Positions 32,822-44,163 of a stretch of 64,000 nt of DNA are shown in pieces. Location: the NCBI GenBank assembly GCA_949751835.1, contig CATKHK010000072.1, forward strand, positions 178,972-242,971, written 5' to 3'. A model generated the notes under the pieces. It was not told where the DNA came from. It saw only the letters and a list, made by a program, of their open reading frames with translations, and made no database searches. The translations under genes were made by a program, and so were the position numbers. Each line of letters starts with the position of its first letter. The stretch's first letter is position 1. Origin of the DNA: Blepharisma japonicum (lineage: Eukaryota; Ciliophora; Heterotrichea; Heterotrichida; Blepharismidae).

Positions 32822-34897
32822 ATGGGAGTATGTTGTGGAAAATCAAAGAAGAGCAAGAATCATGAAATCGAACATATTGGTTTTCCTGAGTTCAAAGTAT
32901 TGGATAGAGTAAGCAAGTTTCTAATTACTTTAAATCCAAATGAAATTCAAAGGACAAACTTTAAAGAAAAAGCCAAAATAAAACAAGATTCAGGAATTGG
33001 ACTCTTATTGAATTCCCAAATTTTTCTTATTGGTGGAAGCCGAAAATCAGGAGCATTGACATCTAAAGCTTTTTTAATTGATCCACTCTTTGAAACGGTC
33101 AAGGTTTTCCCTGATGTACCAGTATCAGTGAAAAAGGGAACAATTTTGGAATTTGAAAATTGGCTTTATTATATAGGTGGAGTATCACGCTTAACAAAAC
33201 CAAACAATGATTCCATTGACTGTCCTGCACCATTTATGAGAATAAATGGAACTCTTGAAACATGAGAAATTCTGGATGACAAATTTTCCAAGGAAGGACT
33301 AAGTATGAAAAATCTGCTTAATCCTGGATCATTTGTATATAACAATAAAATCTATTTGATAGGTGGACATATATATGAAAATGAAAAATTGAGGTGGAAT
33401 ACTTCAATTTATTCAATAAAACAAGATGGAAAAATATGAAAGCTAATAGATGAGCAATATGAGTTGCCAACAGGCTTTAATGAAACAATATGCATAGTAG
33501 ATGGGCCAAATGTCGAAATTTTAAGCGAAAGGGACAATGAAAATAAAAGATTCAAACATCATCTCAAAATTTTTTTCCCATCAAAACAAATCACAAAGCT
33601 CGAAGATTTCCCGGTGTATCAAGAAAAGCTATATCCACCAATTTATATATGAAGTTTCGCTATTTTGATAGGGAATGACGAAATGGCAGTGAAGAAAAAA
33701 GGAGAAAATTTATGACGCGTAGAAAAAATAATAAGAATGAATGAAGAGGCAAAAAAATCATTTGCTTCTCAAATAGAGTCACAAAAAGAAAGCTACCAGG
33801 TGGAAGTAATTGATATAGAAAGTATTAGCTCTGCAAAAGAGATGGCAGAAGTAGAAAAAGAAGAGCAATCTGAGCATGAAGAAATTGAAGAAATCGGAGA
33901 AAGCCAAGAAGAAATGCGACATAAAAAGCTAAAATTAGAAAACAATATTAAAGTTTCACATGATGAAGTTGAAGTCGAAGCAATAGATATTAGCATTGGG
34001 CATTCTGAATCACATTTAACATCGATCGATATTAACGATGGCCCAAAACAGATAGAAGAAGTTAAGCAGCTTACAACACCTTTGCCAGGGCTATTAGAAA
34101 CTTTAACCATCGAAGAACGAGAAGTTTTCGCAAGATTCAAACGAGAATTTGGTTCAAAATACAGTGACCATACTCTCGGGAGATTTTTACGAGCTCGAAA
34201 ATTCGATTACGATAAATCAATGCTGATGTTTACAAATTATTTGAAATGAAGAGAAGAAAATGGTGTAAATGAGATAGCGTCTTGGGAGTTCAATGAACTA
34301 CCTCAAGTAAAAGAAGTGTATCCTCATGGATTTCACAAAACAGATAGACATGGAAGACCAATCTATATTGAAAGAATAGGGATGCTACAAATAAAGCAAT
34401 TATTTGAAATTACGACTGAAGAAAGAATGCTAAAGTATTATATAAGAGAGTATGAAGGCACCGTAAACGAAAAAATCCCTTCATGTGCTAATCTAGCTGG
34501 ACATACTGTAGAGCAAACACTCACGATTTTGGATCTTGGAGGTGCAACTACTAAACTGATGAGCAAGAATGTGTATAAGTTTATTAAATTGGCCTCATCA
34601 ATTGCGCAAGACTATTATCCAGAAATGCTGGGGAAAATGTTTGTTGTTAACACTCCTGGGCTGTTTAATCTTGCATGAAAAGTAGTTCGCCCATGGCTTG
34701 ATGAAAGAACGCAGTCCAAAATAAGCATTGAAGGCAAAAATTTCAAAAATAAGCTATTTGAATTAGCGCCTCCTGAAAATTTACCTGATTTCTTAGGAGG
34801 AACTTGTAGTTGTCCAGGAGGGTGCATAAATAGTAATGTAGGACCATGGAATAACCCAAAATATTTACCAAAAAAGAATCCAAATATTATAGCTTAA
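32822..34897 (+). CDS. Kelch-repeat / Sec14 (CRAL-TRIO) fusion protein
   Basis: 691 aa in one frame when TGA is Trp; stop TAA at 34895-34897. Starts MGVCCGKSKK, a myristoylation/palmitoylation signal. Residues about 55-290 hold three to four kelch-type blades (IFLIGGSRKSG; WLYYIGGVSRL; KIYLIGGHIYEN). Residues about 300-415 are an acidic Glu/Ser-rich linker. From about 420 there is CRAL-TRIO-N (TLGRFLRARKFDYDKSMLMF) and then the lipid-binding lobe (HGRPIYIERIG, LTILDLGGATTK, YYPEMLGKMFVVNTPGLFN). Sec14 domains exchange phosphatidylinositol and related lipids. The segment between domains (33650-33740) has no TAA or TAG. Start could also be 32807. Confidence 0.83.
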
Positions 34898-35452
34898 TAC
34901 GTTGGTTTAGTAAATAACATGAATAGATATCATTAAATCTAAGTAAAAATTAGCAGATTTTAAATTAAACTTTAATATGCTAAAAATATTGGTACTAAAA
35001 ATAAATAAGCTATCTAATCATATTCTAACTTCCAAATTTCGATTTAAGTTCTTTGAGATTAGTATAGCATAAATGCAGAACTCAAGAATTTTGATTAATG
35101 AATTCATTATATGTTGATCAGCTAAAATATTTTCCTCAATGTTCAGCAGAACGAAAGTATTTTATTCATCATTACACCATAATTTATTTATTAAACTAAT
35201 AATAAAATATCACTAAATGGCATTTTATGCTATTCATAAAATAAATCCAAAACAAACTTCAAAGATTTATGATTAAAGTACAAAAAACTTTTAATGGAAT
35301 GTATTCTTCTGTATACTCTGATGAACAATTGATATATAATATAAAATTATTTTTAGTGCCTAGAAACTTCTATTTATGCTCTCAACATTATTAGATACTA
35401 AATTGGGACTTGGCATTTTGATAAACATTTAATTTTTATAAAAACTTCCTAA
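34898..35452. other. Intergenic region
   Basis: 555 nt between two plus-strand genes. Strongly AT-rich; I see no coding frame of convincing composition, tRNA or repeat. Confidence 0.5.
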
Positions 35453-35929
35453 ATGGTTGAAGTATATAGAAGAAAAGCAAATCAAGATATTGATGAAATA
35501 GAGCCGAATCTTTATTTAGGAAGTATTTTCGCAGCTGAAGATCAAACAATATTAAGAGAATTTGGGATTACTCATATAGTGCAAGTACTAGAAAGCAATG
35601 ATATTTGCCCACAGTTTGCGAATATTGTTTATCATCATTCTCTAATTATGGACAGAGTTGATGGAAATTTATTAAAGATTCTTCCTAGTGCTTTGAAATT
35701 TATACACACAAATTTGATGGCTGGAGGAAATGTATTTGTGCATTGTGCTGCTGGAATATCAAGAAGTTCATCTATAGTTGTAGCTTATTTAATGGCTAAA
35801 CATAAACTGCCATTTGAAGAGGCATATAATTGAGTAAAATCAAAAAGAAGCATGGCAAGACCGAATAATGGGTTTCAAAGACAGCTAAAATCGCTTACAC
35901 AAACTGATCTTGATTCATACCTGCTTTAG
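35453..35929 (+). CDS. Dual-specificity protein phosphatase 2
   Basis: 158 aa; TGA=Trp at 35831-35833, stop TAG at 35927-35929. Small atypical DSP: IDEIEPNLYLGSIFAAED at the N-terminus, P-loop VFVHCAAGISRSSSIVVAYL with catalytic Cys98, and the downstream ARPNNGFQRQL helix. General-acid Asp probably lies in MDRVDGN. No targeting signal. Related to, but clearly divergent from, the phosphatase at 16440-16928. Confidence 0.92.
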
Positions 35930-36149
35930 CTAATTAATGCTTTACTCTATTTTTTATTTATTTATTTCTATTTCTTGATGCATTATATTACCATTTATTA
36001 AAATATCAATCTCCTCTAAATTCAGATTTGGAGAGGAAAAAGCAATTTTAAGGACTTTAAGCATTTAATAATAAAAGCAATCAGATCGTTTAATTACCTT
36101 AACTTATATATTTTTAGTTCAGAATTTCTGATAATAATGAAAATATAAA

Positions 36150-36884
36150 ATGGGAAATAAAAATGCAAAATCTAATAGGAACATATACTGAACAAAATCT
36201 CAGACAATCCGAGCAAATTTTGATAGATATGTATCGTCTGCAAGCGACTATGATCCTACTAAAAAAGACATTTCATTCGATATTGTCACATTAGTTCTCC
36301 ATGAAAACAAATTATGTAGTTATATTAATGACAAACTAGAATACACAATAATAATGAACCAAAACCAACAAATTGCAGCAGAAGATGCATTTTTAAATGA
36401 AATTGTTTTAGGTCTCCAGATCAATGGGAACTCATACATATGGAAGCTCAGAACTCATTCTGTTGCCCAGTTTATTCAATGAAAATTCGCACTTCTGGTG
36501 TCAAAAAGGCCTTCCTTGGAAATTACAAGACTTTGCTATTCATGCAAGAAACATTTTGGAATTTTCAGACGATATCACAGCTGCAGTAGCTGTGGAAAAT
36601 CTGTTTGCAATAAATGTTCTCCTTATCAAGCGAAGCTAGATTCACTTGGGTATCTTGATATGCAAAGAGTTTGCAAAAATTGTGTGAGAAATCTTAAAAA
36701 GTTGAGGGAAAGTGAAGTTGGTAGTGCAATTGAAAGGGCAAGAATGCAGAGCATATCATTAATGAGGATAAGAGTGCCAGCAACAAGCTTAGATCAGGGC
36801 TCGACAAAGAGCATCAATTATATGGATATATCTCCAAGAATTGTCAAATTAAGCTGGCTGACACGATTTAGCACAATTGAATAG
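36150..36884 (+). CDS. FYVE-like zinc-finger protein with N-terminal PH-like region
   Basis: 244 aa, ATG at 36150 (MGNKNAKSNR, a myristoylation-type start), TGA=Trp near residues 14 and 110, stop TAG. Residues about 20-115 end in WKLRTHSVAQFIQWKFALL, reminiscent of the last helix of a PH domain. Residues about 127-185 have eight zinc-binding Cys in four CxxC pairs (CYSC, CSSC, CNKC, CKNC) with RRYHSC in place of the RRHHCR box. A WxxD motif is not evident. Canonical FYVE domains bind PI3P on endosomes; the altered basic box leaves lipid binding uncertain. The C-terminal 60 residues are basic. Confidence 0.75.
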
Positions 36885-37150
36885 AAGAGGCCATAAATTA
36901 ACAGAAATGCATTAGATTTATTAAAATATTTGTTTATGAGTTATTTTCGTATAATGATTCTTTCCACTGAAAAATTAATTGAATGAAAGCTACTTTTAAA
37001 ATTGTATGCCTTTCTCTTGGTTTAATAGTGTGGTTCTAATATTTTATTCTACATAAAAAGAAGGGATATGAATTCTTTTCTATGCTTAAAAATAGGGCAA
37101 ATCAATTTTATAAAAAATAAGATTATTACACCCAATAAAATAATCCCAAC

Positions 37151-37693
37151 TTAGCGCTTGCTATGATGAAGAAGATTAGCTAATTCATTCAGGTTTTCCC
37201 TAATTTCTTTTTCTATTTCCTCTGGTGACTCTTGCATATCTGTATAAGCTTCTCGTAATTCAATTTGTTCTCGGCAAAGCGGACAAGTATGGCCGCGACT
37301 TTGTCAATCTGAGATGTCTTTGTCACAAAATGCATGCCCACACTGTAAAATAATATCAGCATTCACCTCTAGGCAAATTGAGCACTCAACCTCTCTGCAG
37401 GGAGTTGCCTTATGAAGCATGTCTAGAGATTTGATTTGCATTACTATATTAATAAACTCTTGAATTTCATTTATGTATAATGTGCTGATTTTTACTGATA
37501 CTGAATCTGTTATAGACTTATAGACCTTAAATTTAGCGATTCCATGCAATTTTCATAGAAATTTCTTCAGAGTTGGCAGTTCTTTGGGGATTACCCTGAT
37601 ATTTATACCTGATATTTGAAAAAAATCTTTAGAAAGTGTGTAGAGATTTAATTTTGCGAGCTGTTCTAAAATCTTTTGGTAAGAGCTTCCCAT
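37151..37693 (-). CDS. RNF141-like RING finger protein
   Basis: 180 aa from ATG at 37691-37693 (MGSSYQKILEQ, potential N-myristoylation) to TAA at 37151-37153, with TGA=Trp at two places. RING at about residues 103-145: CSICLEVNADIILQCGHAFC, then DKDISDW and CPLCRE. Layout and length resemble RNF141, a small RING E3-type protein. The second Cys of the CxxC pair after the central His is Asp (CDKD), so one zinc ligand is changed. The C-terminal tail is helical and acidic (MQESPEEIEKEI). Ubiquitin ligase activity is inferred from the fold only. Confidence 0.8.
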
Positions 37694-38044
37694 TTATGTC
37701 TCTTCCGATAAAAATACTCAAAATGGAAGATAGTTTTTATCAATTTTGAATAACTTCGAAATCTGGAATATTAGAAAAGCTTAATACTTTTATAGGAAAA
37801 TTCTTTAAAAGATAAACACTTTATTAGATGAGATTATTTGCCGTCTTTTTGAAATTATATTACTTTTTATATTTCCCAGCAAATTTTGTTTTTCCAAGTG
37901 GAGATCTGAAATGATTAGCCTCTAGGCTACCAAATTATTTCGTAAATGGAGTGCCTGAAGTAAAAAATCATAAGCACTATAAGTCAATAGGTAGTTTCTT
38001 GGTTATTTGAGCTATGAAGTATAAAAATTTAAATTATTCGACAG
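37694..38044. other. Intergenic region
   Basis: 351 nt between two minus-strand genes. AT-rich; no gene, RNA or repeat recognised. Confidence 0.5.
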
Positions 38045-38398
38045 TTAATTGAGCCATTTATTTTGGTAAAATGATTCTTCTTGATCTTCGATTTGTTGGA
38101 GTTCTGCCCTAATGCGGTTGTTTTCTTCTATTAATCTCTCTATTTCATTCTTATAATCCAGCATTGATTCATTGTTAACTTTCGTCTGGCTACATTCTTC
38201 CACCTTTCTTCTTAATTCTGCGACTTGGCTTTGAACTTCAAGTTTTTCACTACATAAAATTTACTCTTCCGTCAAGTCTAATCCATCTAGCTCTTTTTCT
38301 ACCTGCCCAATGCAATATTCAATATATTTTCCTTTCTGTTCTGAGTCAATATTATCTGAGATGGAAGAGACCCTCACTATTTGTCCAGCTTTTTTCAT
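38045..38398 (-). CDS. Small coiled-coil protein, 112 aa, one 15-nt intron
   Basis: ATG at 38396-38398 (MKKAGQIVRVSSISDNIDS), 15-nt intron at 38250-38264, stop TAA at 38045-38047. After splicing, residues 48-105 form a continuous coiled coil (EDEKLEVQSQVAELRRKVEE, IERLIEENNRIRAELQQIED). Without splicing the frame ends after about 45 residues. It lies 29 nt from the divergent start of the 480-aa gene at 38428, so the two probably share a promoter. No family recognised. Confidence 0.8.
38250..38264 (-). other. 15-nt spliceosomal intron
   Basis: GTAAATTTTATGTAG on the minus strand. Its removal joins GA to T (Asp) and keeps the coiled-coil frame open. A at position 10. Confidence 0.88.
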
Positions 38399-38427
38399 TT
38401 AAATAATTAAAATAAACGCCAAAGATT

Positions 38428-39870
38428 ATGGATGATATATATGCTAACAAAGGTCGCCAAGATATATGCAGCTCAGAAACTTGCTCAAATAACGGTAGCA
38501 CACACCAGAACGAAAATCGCCACACAAGTCACAATGCTCGAAATTCTTCAGTGCCTTTGTTTTATTGCATGTGCTCTGTTTGCAAAATCCAAGCGAAAAA
38601 CAAAGTGAAAAAGCCAGTTACCCCAGCCCATCGAAAATCTGTAAGAGCACAAAAATTAGGAGTCTTGAAAAGCTTTACTTGGTTATTAGAAGAAATAGGA
38701 AATCATAGTCAAGGGCTAAATATCAGAATTTTCACCCCTGACATTGTGGCTTTCAGAAAAGCTAGAATAGCTTACTTAATCCAGCCAAAAGGAGAAAGAT
38801 CATGAAGGTTTAGCACAAACTTAGACCATGTAAGCTTAACCGAAATAATGAAAAAGTTTACCAAGGTAGTTCGAGAGCGAAAAGCTTTAATTCATGGCCA
38901 AAATAATAAAGTAATAGCTGCAGAAATCTACGGGAAAGAAATAGCTTTGCTTCGATATACAGCCAAAGATAAGGATAATGATCATCTTGATAATAACCCT
39001 CTGGATGAAGATGGTCCTTTAAGGGTTCTTAATGAAAGAGAATTCTTTAATTTAATGTATGAAAGATTAGGAAGCGCCGTGTGAAAGAAACTCGTTTATA
39101 TACAAACAATAATTCGATGCAGAGGGGGACTAGGAGATGTGATTATAATAGAGTATTTTACATCTGATAAATTTGACCCTGCTTTCGAAGCATATATTGA
39201 GTATGTTGAAAATGAGGAGCAGCTTATGAGTGATAATCCGATAGCTTATTGTGAAATTATTTGCAGACGTATAGCTGCGATTCTGTATTTTCATTCGAGC
39301 CTTGAGATTTTGAAAATGAGAGCAGAGTTTATGAAAGATGATCTAGGAAAAATATGGTTTTCCTATGCTACTGATATATTAGTTAGAGAAATCCAGCTAC
39401 CAAAAACTCGAAATAAACCTCCAGATGCTAAACTTTCTGATAAAGACGTTAAGGAATTGAATATGGCACTAGACTATCACATTGCACAGGATAAGCTATC
39501 ACCAACATTTTATAAATATAATGGATATATGGAGGATTATTATAAAAATATTAAAGTAAGTGCTGATATTGAAAGAGTCCTTGAGGCTCCACCAGCGACT
39601 TTAATAAGTGAAGACACAAAAAAAGCTCAGGTTGAGCTTTCTGGGAGGAGCTTTTTTGCCGAAAGATCTGTCTCAAGTGAAGCTAATAAATCAATGTTCA
39701 TGAATGATTCATATAATTCTGCGAGAACAAGAAAAAGAGTAAAAACTGCTTATGCTCCTAATCAAAAGAATTTGTTCAAAATTAATCGAGGAATTGTATT
39801 ACCCTTTTTAAGAGAAAACTCCGTGAAAGGGCATTTTCGAACTTTGAGTCAGCAAGCTGCCACAAACTAA
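38428..39870 (+). CDS. Unknown protein, 480 aa
   Basis: ATG at 38428, TGA=Trp at 38803-38805 and 39082-39084, stop TAA. Residues 1-60 are polar with several Cys (CSSETC, FYCMCSVC), which might bind metal. Residues about 65-330 look like a globular mixed alpha/beta domain (LGVLKSFTWLLEEIG; VIAAEIYGKEIALLRYTA; CRGGLGDVIIIEYFTSD). The C-terminal 130 residues are Ser/Arg/Lys-rich and probably disordered. No membrane segment or catalytic motif that I can name. Divergently arranged with the coiled-coil gene, 29 nt apart. Confidence 0.8.
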
Positions 39871-40117
39871 AATGCAATTACATTTTGCTAAAATAATTTA
39901 ATGAAAAAATATAAAATTATTTCTTAAAAATATAATTATTTAATAATTATAAAGGAATTGTGAAAATGAAAAAATAAAAATTGTAAATTATCATAGATAT
40001 ATTGTATTAGATTTCTTATCATTTAAAAAGTAATTATTTTATTTTGAGATATTTCCAGGAGCTAGTATATTTATAGTGATATCATAATAAGTCATCTTGC
40101 TATTTAAAATATTAGAA

Positions 40118-41149
40118 TTATATCTGTTCAATTTTTCTGGCAAAATATAGCCCTTTCTCTTCACTACTTCTATATTTTATCGGAAATAATCAAAAGACAG
40201 GATTCTTACCTAATGCTTCTTGAAAGTTACTATAAACTCCACCATTAAATGGTGAAACTGAATAGCCTGGTATTCCGCCCCTCTTCTTTTCGCAGTACTC
40301 AATTGTTGTATAGTTATTAGCAATAAGCCAAACATGAAAGCAGCAAAAGCTTACAACGCAAACTGAAATCATCAACACCAACGAATAAGTTAATTCAATA
40401 AGCAAGCAATAAGGAATCGATGATTGTGAGTCCATTAGAACAATTACCACTGTTTCCCAAAAAGTGCTTATAAAAATCAAAGATGAAATAGACCCATATA
40501 GCACAGTCAAAAAGAAATATTTATAGTTGTAATAGCCTACACAGTTGGCGATCCAGTTGCAATGGTGATCCATTTTTAAATTGCATCTTTCACACTGCTT
40601 GCAATGGTGAGTTCTATCTGGCTTGCGTTTTTGGCATCTTGTACAGGTCCTATAAGACCCATCCCTCCGCTTTTCAACAAGATCTGGGTTTTGTGAGCTG
40701 GAATCTGAACTTTCACCGCTAGGAATATCCCATTCTTTGCTGAGTGGGATTGATCCGCAGTCTGTTACTGTAGCCATATAATGGCTAATTAAACATAATA
40801 TAAGGAAAGTTGTTATAAAAGAAAAAAATAATCATCCCCTTATCTTTGCGTTTCTCTTCTCTGAATCGCTGTGTCAATAATACAGTTCAGGTCTATCATC
40901 TGTATCTGCTACCAATGGAACAATATAAAATAAAATATAAATAATATATCCCCCGATCAGAAGCGAAAGCAGTAATGCTACTGGTAAATATATTGAAAAA
41001 TATAAATATACCAGAAGTAACCGTTCACTGAAATTGGCATCTTTTCATGGCGGAATTTTAGGATCTAGTTCATTAAAGGTTTCTTCTGTAAGATATGAAT
41101 CAGTTTGCTGTAAAAAGGGCTGCCTAAAATAGGCTTCAGATTCCATCAT
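40118..41149 (-). CDS. DHHC-type palmitoyl acyltransferase 1
   Basis: 343 aa from ATG at 41147-41149 (MMESEAYFRQPF) to TAA at 40118-40120; TGA at 40190-40192 is Trp, not a stop, so the protein continues FWLFPIKYRSSEEKG. Four membrane helices: two before residue 125 and two after the cysteine-rich domain. The domain is CTRCQKRKPDRTHHCKQCERC, then MDHHCNWIANCVGYYNYKYF, with the catalytic DHHC cysteine. A TTxE-type motif (NNYTTIEYCEKKR) follows the last helix, and an NPVFW segment matches family C-termini. It S-acylates membrane proteins; candidates here are the many MGxxC proteins, which is only an inference. Confidence 0.93.
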
Positions 41150-41317
41150 AAATATAAACTCACTTTTTAAATAGTTGTTAAAACAATAGTGCTATTACTA
41201 GGTTAAAGAAGGCAAAATGATAATTTCTATAATAATTCAGTCTTATCATCAATTTCCTTCAATTTTAATTTTTAAAATGTATAAATAAAATCAAGTGATA
41301 CTCTATCGAATTTAAAG

Positions 41318-42439
41318 TTAGTTAGAAAATTCGAAAAAGAACTTATAATTTTCGATTGCAAGCACACTCATATTTTCTCCTATGCTATTCGACAGATTTG
41401 GATCTTTTGGCAGAAACAATGGTTGAGGTGTAGATGGCTCTTTTCTCACATATTGCTCAGCATTTTTGGCCAATATATATGTTAAATTGACTGATTTATT
41501 ATCTCTGAGATATCATGATCCATTTTCTAAAAACACAGTAGCGTGATGCCTACTGATTCCTGTATCTCTGGGGTAAAACATGTCAGGTTCTACACCATTT
41601 CCGCCACATCCAATAATAAATTCATGCTTTTCTACATCTGCTTTTGGATGAGATTGATACCTAAACGTTTCTCCTGCAAAAGGTCCTGTGTGATTTTTGA
41701 ACGATATTATATAATTAGTTATTTTCTGTGCATAGAGTTGGCTATTTTTTTCTTCCTCAACTCCCGTATAAGTTGGTTGATAATCTCATTGCAAGATGGC
41801 TCCAGCATTTGGAAAAGGATTTACAGGAAGACCTGGATGTGATAAATCATTTGTTTCTATACTGGATATGTCAGAAACTTCAATAATAATACTATTAGCA
41901 ATTCTTAGCATCATTCCTTTCTTTAGAAGAATCTTGTCTGCTGCGGAGAGCTTTACTCCAGTATTTCCACTTCGTGAAAAATCAATAAAATAGTAGCCTG
42001 GCTCAGACCTTGGATTTCGGCCAAATACAAATTGATTCACGTAATAATAAGGTTGCTCTGCAAGCCTAAAACCATCTCGAACGCTGAAAATTACGCAGCT
42101 AATAGTGTCAATTTTGAGGTCTTCCTGAGGGAAGTTTATGTCACAGAAAAGCGTACCAGATGCATCAGCTTTGCCAAAGACTACATTGCCATCTTCACAG
42201 AATCTTGGAGACTGAGGTATCCCTAAAGGGGTTATGTGATATGTAAAGCCTTCAAACCATGGAGTATTTTCTTTTTTGTAAGCCAGAGGCAAACCTGTAA
42301 GCCTCATCGTTAGTCCTCTATTAAAAAAACTCGAAGCAATATTAGCTGGACGTTGAATTCTTTGAAGCTCTTGAAGATTTCTTATTGATTGCAATGATGA
42401 AATCATTTGCTCTCTTTTCAAGCTGAGTGTTTGCTCCAT
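41318..42439 (-). CDS. FHA-domain protein, 373 aa
   Basis: ATG at 42437-42439, TGA=Trp at 41786-41788 and elsewhere, stop TAA at 41318-41320. A C-terminal FHA domain lies at about 270-345: HEFIIGCGGNGVEP, then DTGISRHHATVFLENGSWYL and RDNKSVNLTYI, including the Ser-Arg-His-His and Asn residues that bind phosphothreonine. The middle (about 60-200) is beta-rich (YYYVNQFVFGRNPRSEPGYY, then a phosphopeptide-like loop) and may be a second, degenerate FHA. The N-terminus is a short coiled coil. FHA proteins read Thr phosphorylation; partner unknown. Confidence 0.8.
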
Positions 42440-42566
42440 AATATTCTATTATTTTAGAATTTCCATTTAATCTAATTCTATGTATATAATGCTCAAGCTA
42501 TTTATGTGTATTTAATTAAGTGCAATATTTCAGGAAAATATTGTTTACCAATCTTATATAATTAAT

Positions 42567-43439
42567 ATGGAAGGAATTCGTGCTGCTTCTCACGCTGGAA
42601 GCTGGTATGTAGGCTCTGCTGCTCAATTAAACACTCAGCTCACCACTTGACTTTCTCAAGCTGAAATTTCTCAGTCTCAAGCAAAAGTAGTAATCGGCCC
42701 TCATGCAGGGTATACCTATTCTGGACCTACAGCAGCATGGGCATACAAGCATATTAATCCATCTGCTTACAATCGTGTGTTTTTGCTCGGACCCTCTCAT
42801 CATGTATACATTCCAGGCTGTGCTTTGCCATGCTCTGCTGTATATGAGACTCCATTGGGCGATCTCCCGATTGATCAAGACACTGTATCAGAATTGGCAA
42901 GCACCCAAAAATTCGCAAGGCTAACTTCGGAAGCTGAAGAAGAAGAGCACTCTCTAGAAATGCATATGCCATATATTAGAAAAGTGTTTGAAAATAAAGA
43001 TATCAGGCTTGTTCCGATTATGGTTGGGAATTTGAAAAATAAAGCTGAAGAAGATTATGGAAAGCTTTTAGCGCCGTATTTGAGAGATCCTGGCACTTTA
43101 TTTGTTGTGTCTTCGGATTTTTGCCATTGGGGAAGCAGATTTGGGTTTACACCTTATGATAGAAGTAAAGGAGAAATCTATCAGAGTATTGAAGCTATGG
43201 ATAGAGAAGGAATGAGATTAATTGAGGAGCAAAATCCAGAGGGATTTCAACAGTACCTTAAAGATACAGATAACACTATATGTGGTCGACATCCAATTAC
43301 AGTTAGTTTATTCGCTATGAGACATTCAGGACTGAATTTTCAGACGAGGTTTGTGCGCTACGCTCAAAGTGAAAATGTTACAAACCCAAGAGGCAGTTCG
43401 GTTTCATATGCAGCTGGAATAAGTTCAATTAATGAATAA
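42567..43439 (+). CDS. MEMO1: MEMO1 family protein
   Basis: 290 aa, ATG at 42567 (MEGIRAASHAGSWY), one TGA=Trp in the first 30 residues, stop TAA. Highly typical MEMO: VVIGPHAGYTYSGPTAAWAY, VFLLGPSHHVYI, LVPIMVGN, FVVSSDFCHWGSRF, TICGRHPITV and SVSYAAG. The His, Asp and Cys residues that line the metal site in human MEMO1 (His49, His81, Asp189, His192, Cys244) all have counterparts. MEMO proteins bind copper or iron and affect redox and cytoskeletal signalling; they are related to extradiol dioxygenases. Length matches the human protein (297 aa). Confidence 0.95.
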
Positions 43440-43459
43440 ATAGAAAATTGTTATTAATA

Positions 43460-43990
43460 TTAGTTGAACGCGACCTTTTTCTTAAAAGAAGGTGAGCCTT
43501 GATAAAAATCAAAACTCAAGTTTGATTTTATGACAGGAGTTTTAGATCTTTTAGAGTTTTCACTAAGTTTAAAGAGCCCATGTTTCATAGGCGAAATTAA
43601 TTTTTGTGACCTTTGGTGACTGCAAGAAAGAATTCTTGAATGCACTTCGATCTTTTCGGGTAAATTATCAGACATTTGCCGATATTTTTGAATTAATAAT
43701 TTTCGCAGTTCTTGCGCTTTTTCCAATGAATTTATCAGTTTTTGGCTTTGGATTTGTTTTATTTTGTCAGCTTTTTCTTCATTGAGCTTTATTTTTTCTT
43801 TTTTTTCTTTTATTTTTAGTCTCATGTGAGCAGCTGAATTTTCTCGTTTTAATTTTTCTCTTTTATAAAGATTTATAGGGAAGATGTTAGCAAGTTCTTG
43901 CTTGGATTTATTTTTATTGAGAGAAGTTGGAGAAATGTGGTCTAAGCATTTTGAAAATCTAAATGCAAAAATTTTTCATTCCTTTTCCAT
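43460..43990 (-). CDS. Basic coiled-coil protein, 176 aa
   Basis: ATG at 43988-43990 (MEKEWKIFAFRFSK, TGA=Trp at residue 5), stop TAA at 43460-43462. Residues about 30-110 are an extended Lys/Glu-rich helix (LKIKEKKEKIKLNEEKADK), followed by a Ser-rich basic tail (SENSKRSKTPVIKSN). Convergent with MEMO1, 20 nt between stop codons. Resembles small microtubule- or cortex-associated proteins by composition only; no family assigned. Confidence 0.75.
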
Positions 43991-44163
43991 ATCAAATTAT
44001 TAATATGGATTTTTTTTGTGAACAAATAATTTAAGCTGCCTTAATTTATTTTGTTTTTGGATGCATAAAATATTATGAGTAAGTTTGACTTAATTATCAT
44101 TATTTTTATTAACCTATCATATCAAAACTATTCTTGAGCACGCTGATTATTTATTTTTTCATT

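Noticed and set aside
33650-33740. Gene boundary between the kelch and Sec14 parts
   Set aside because: No TAA or TAG occurs in frame and the two TGA codons there should be Trp in this code, so a fusion is the direct reading.
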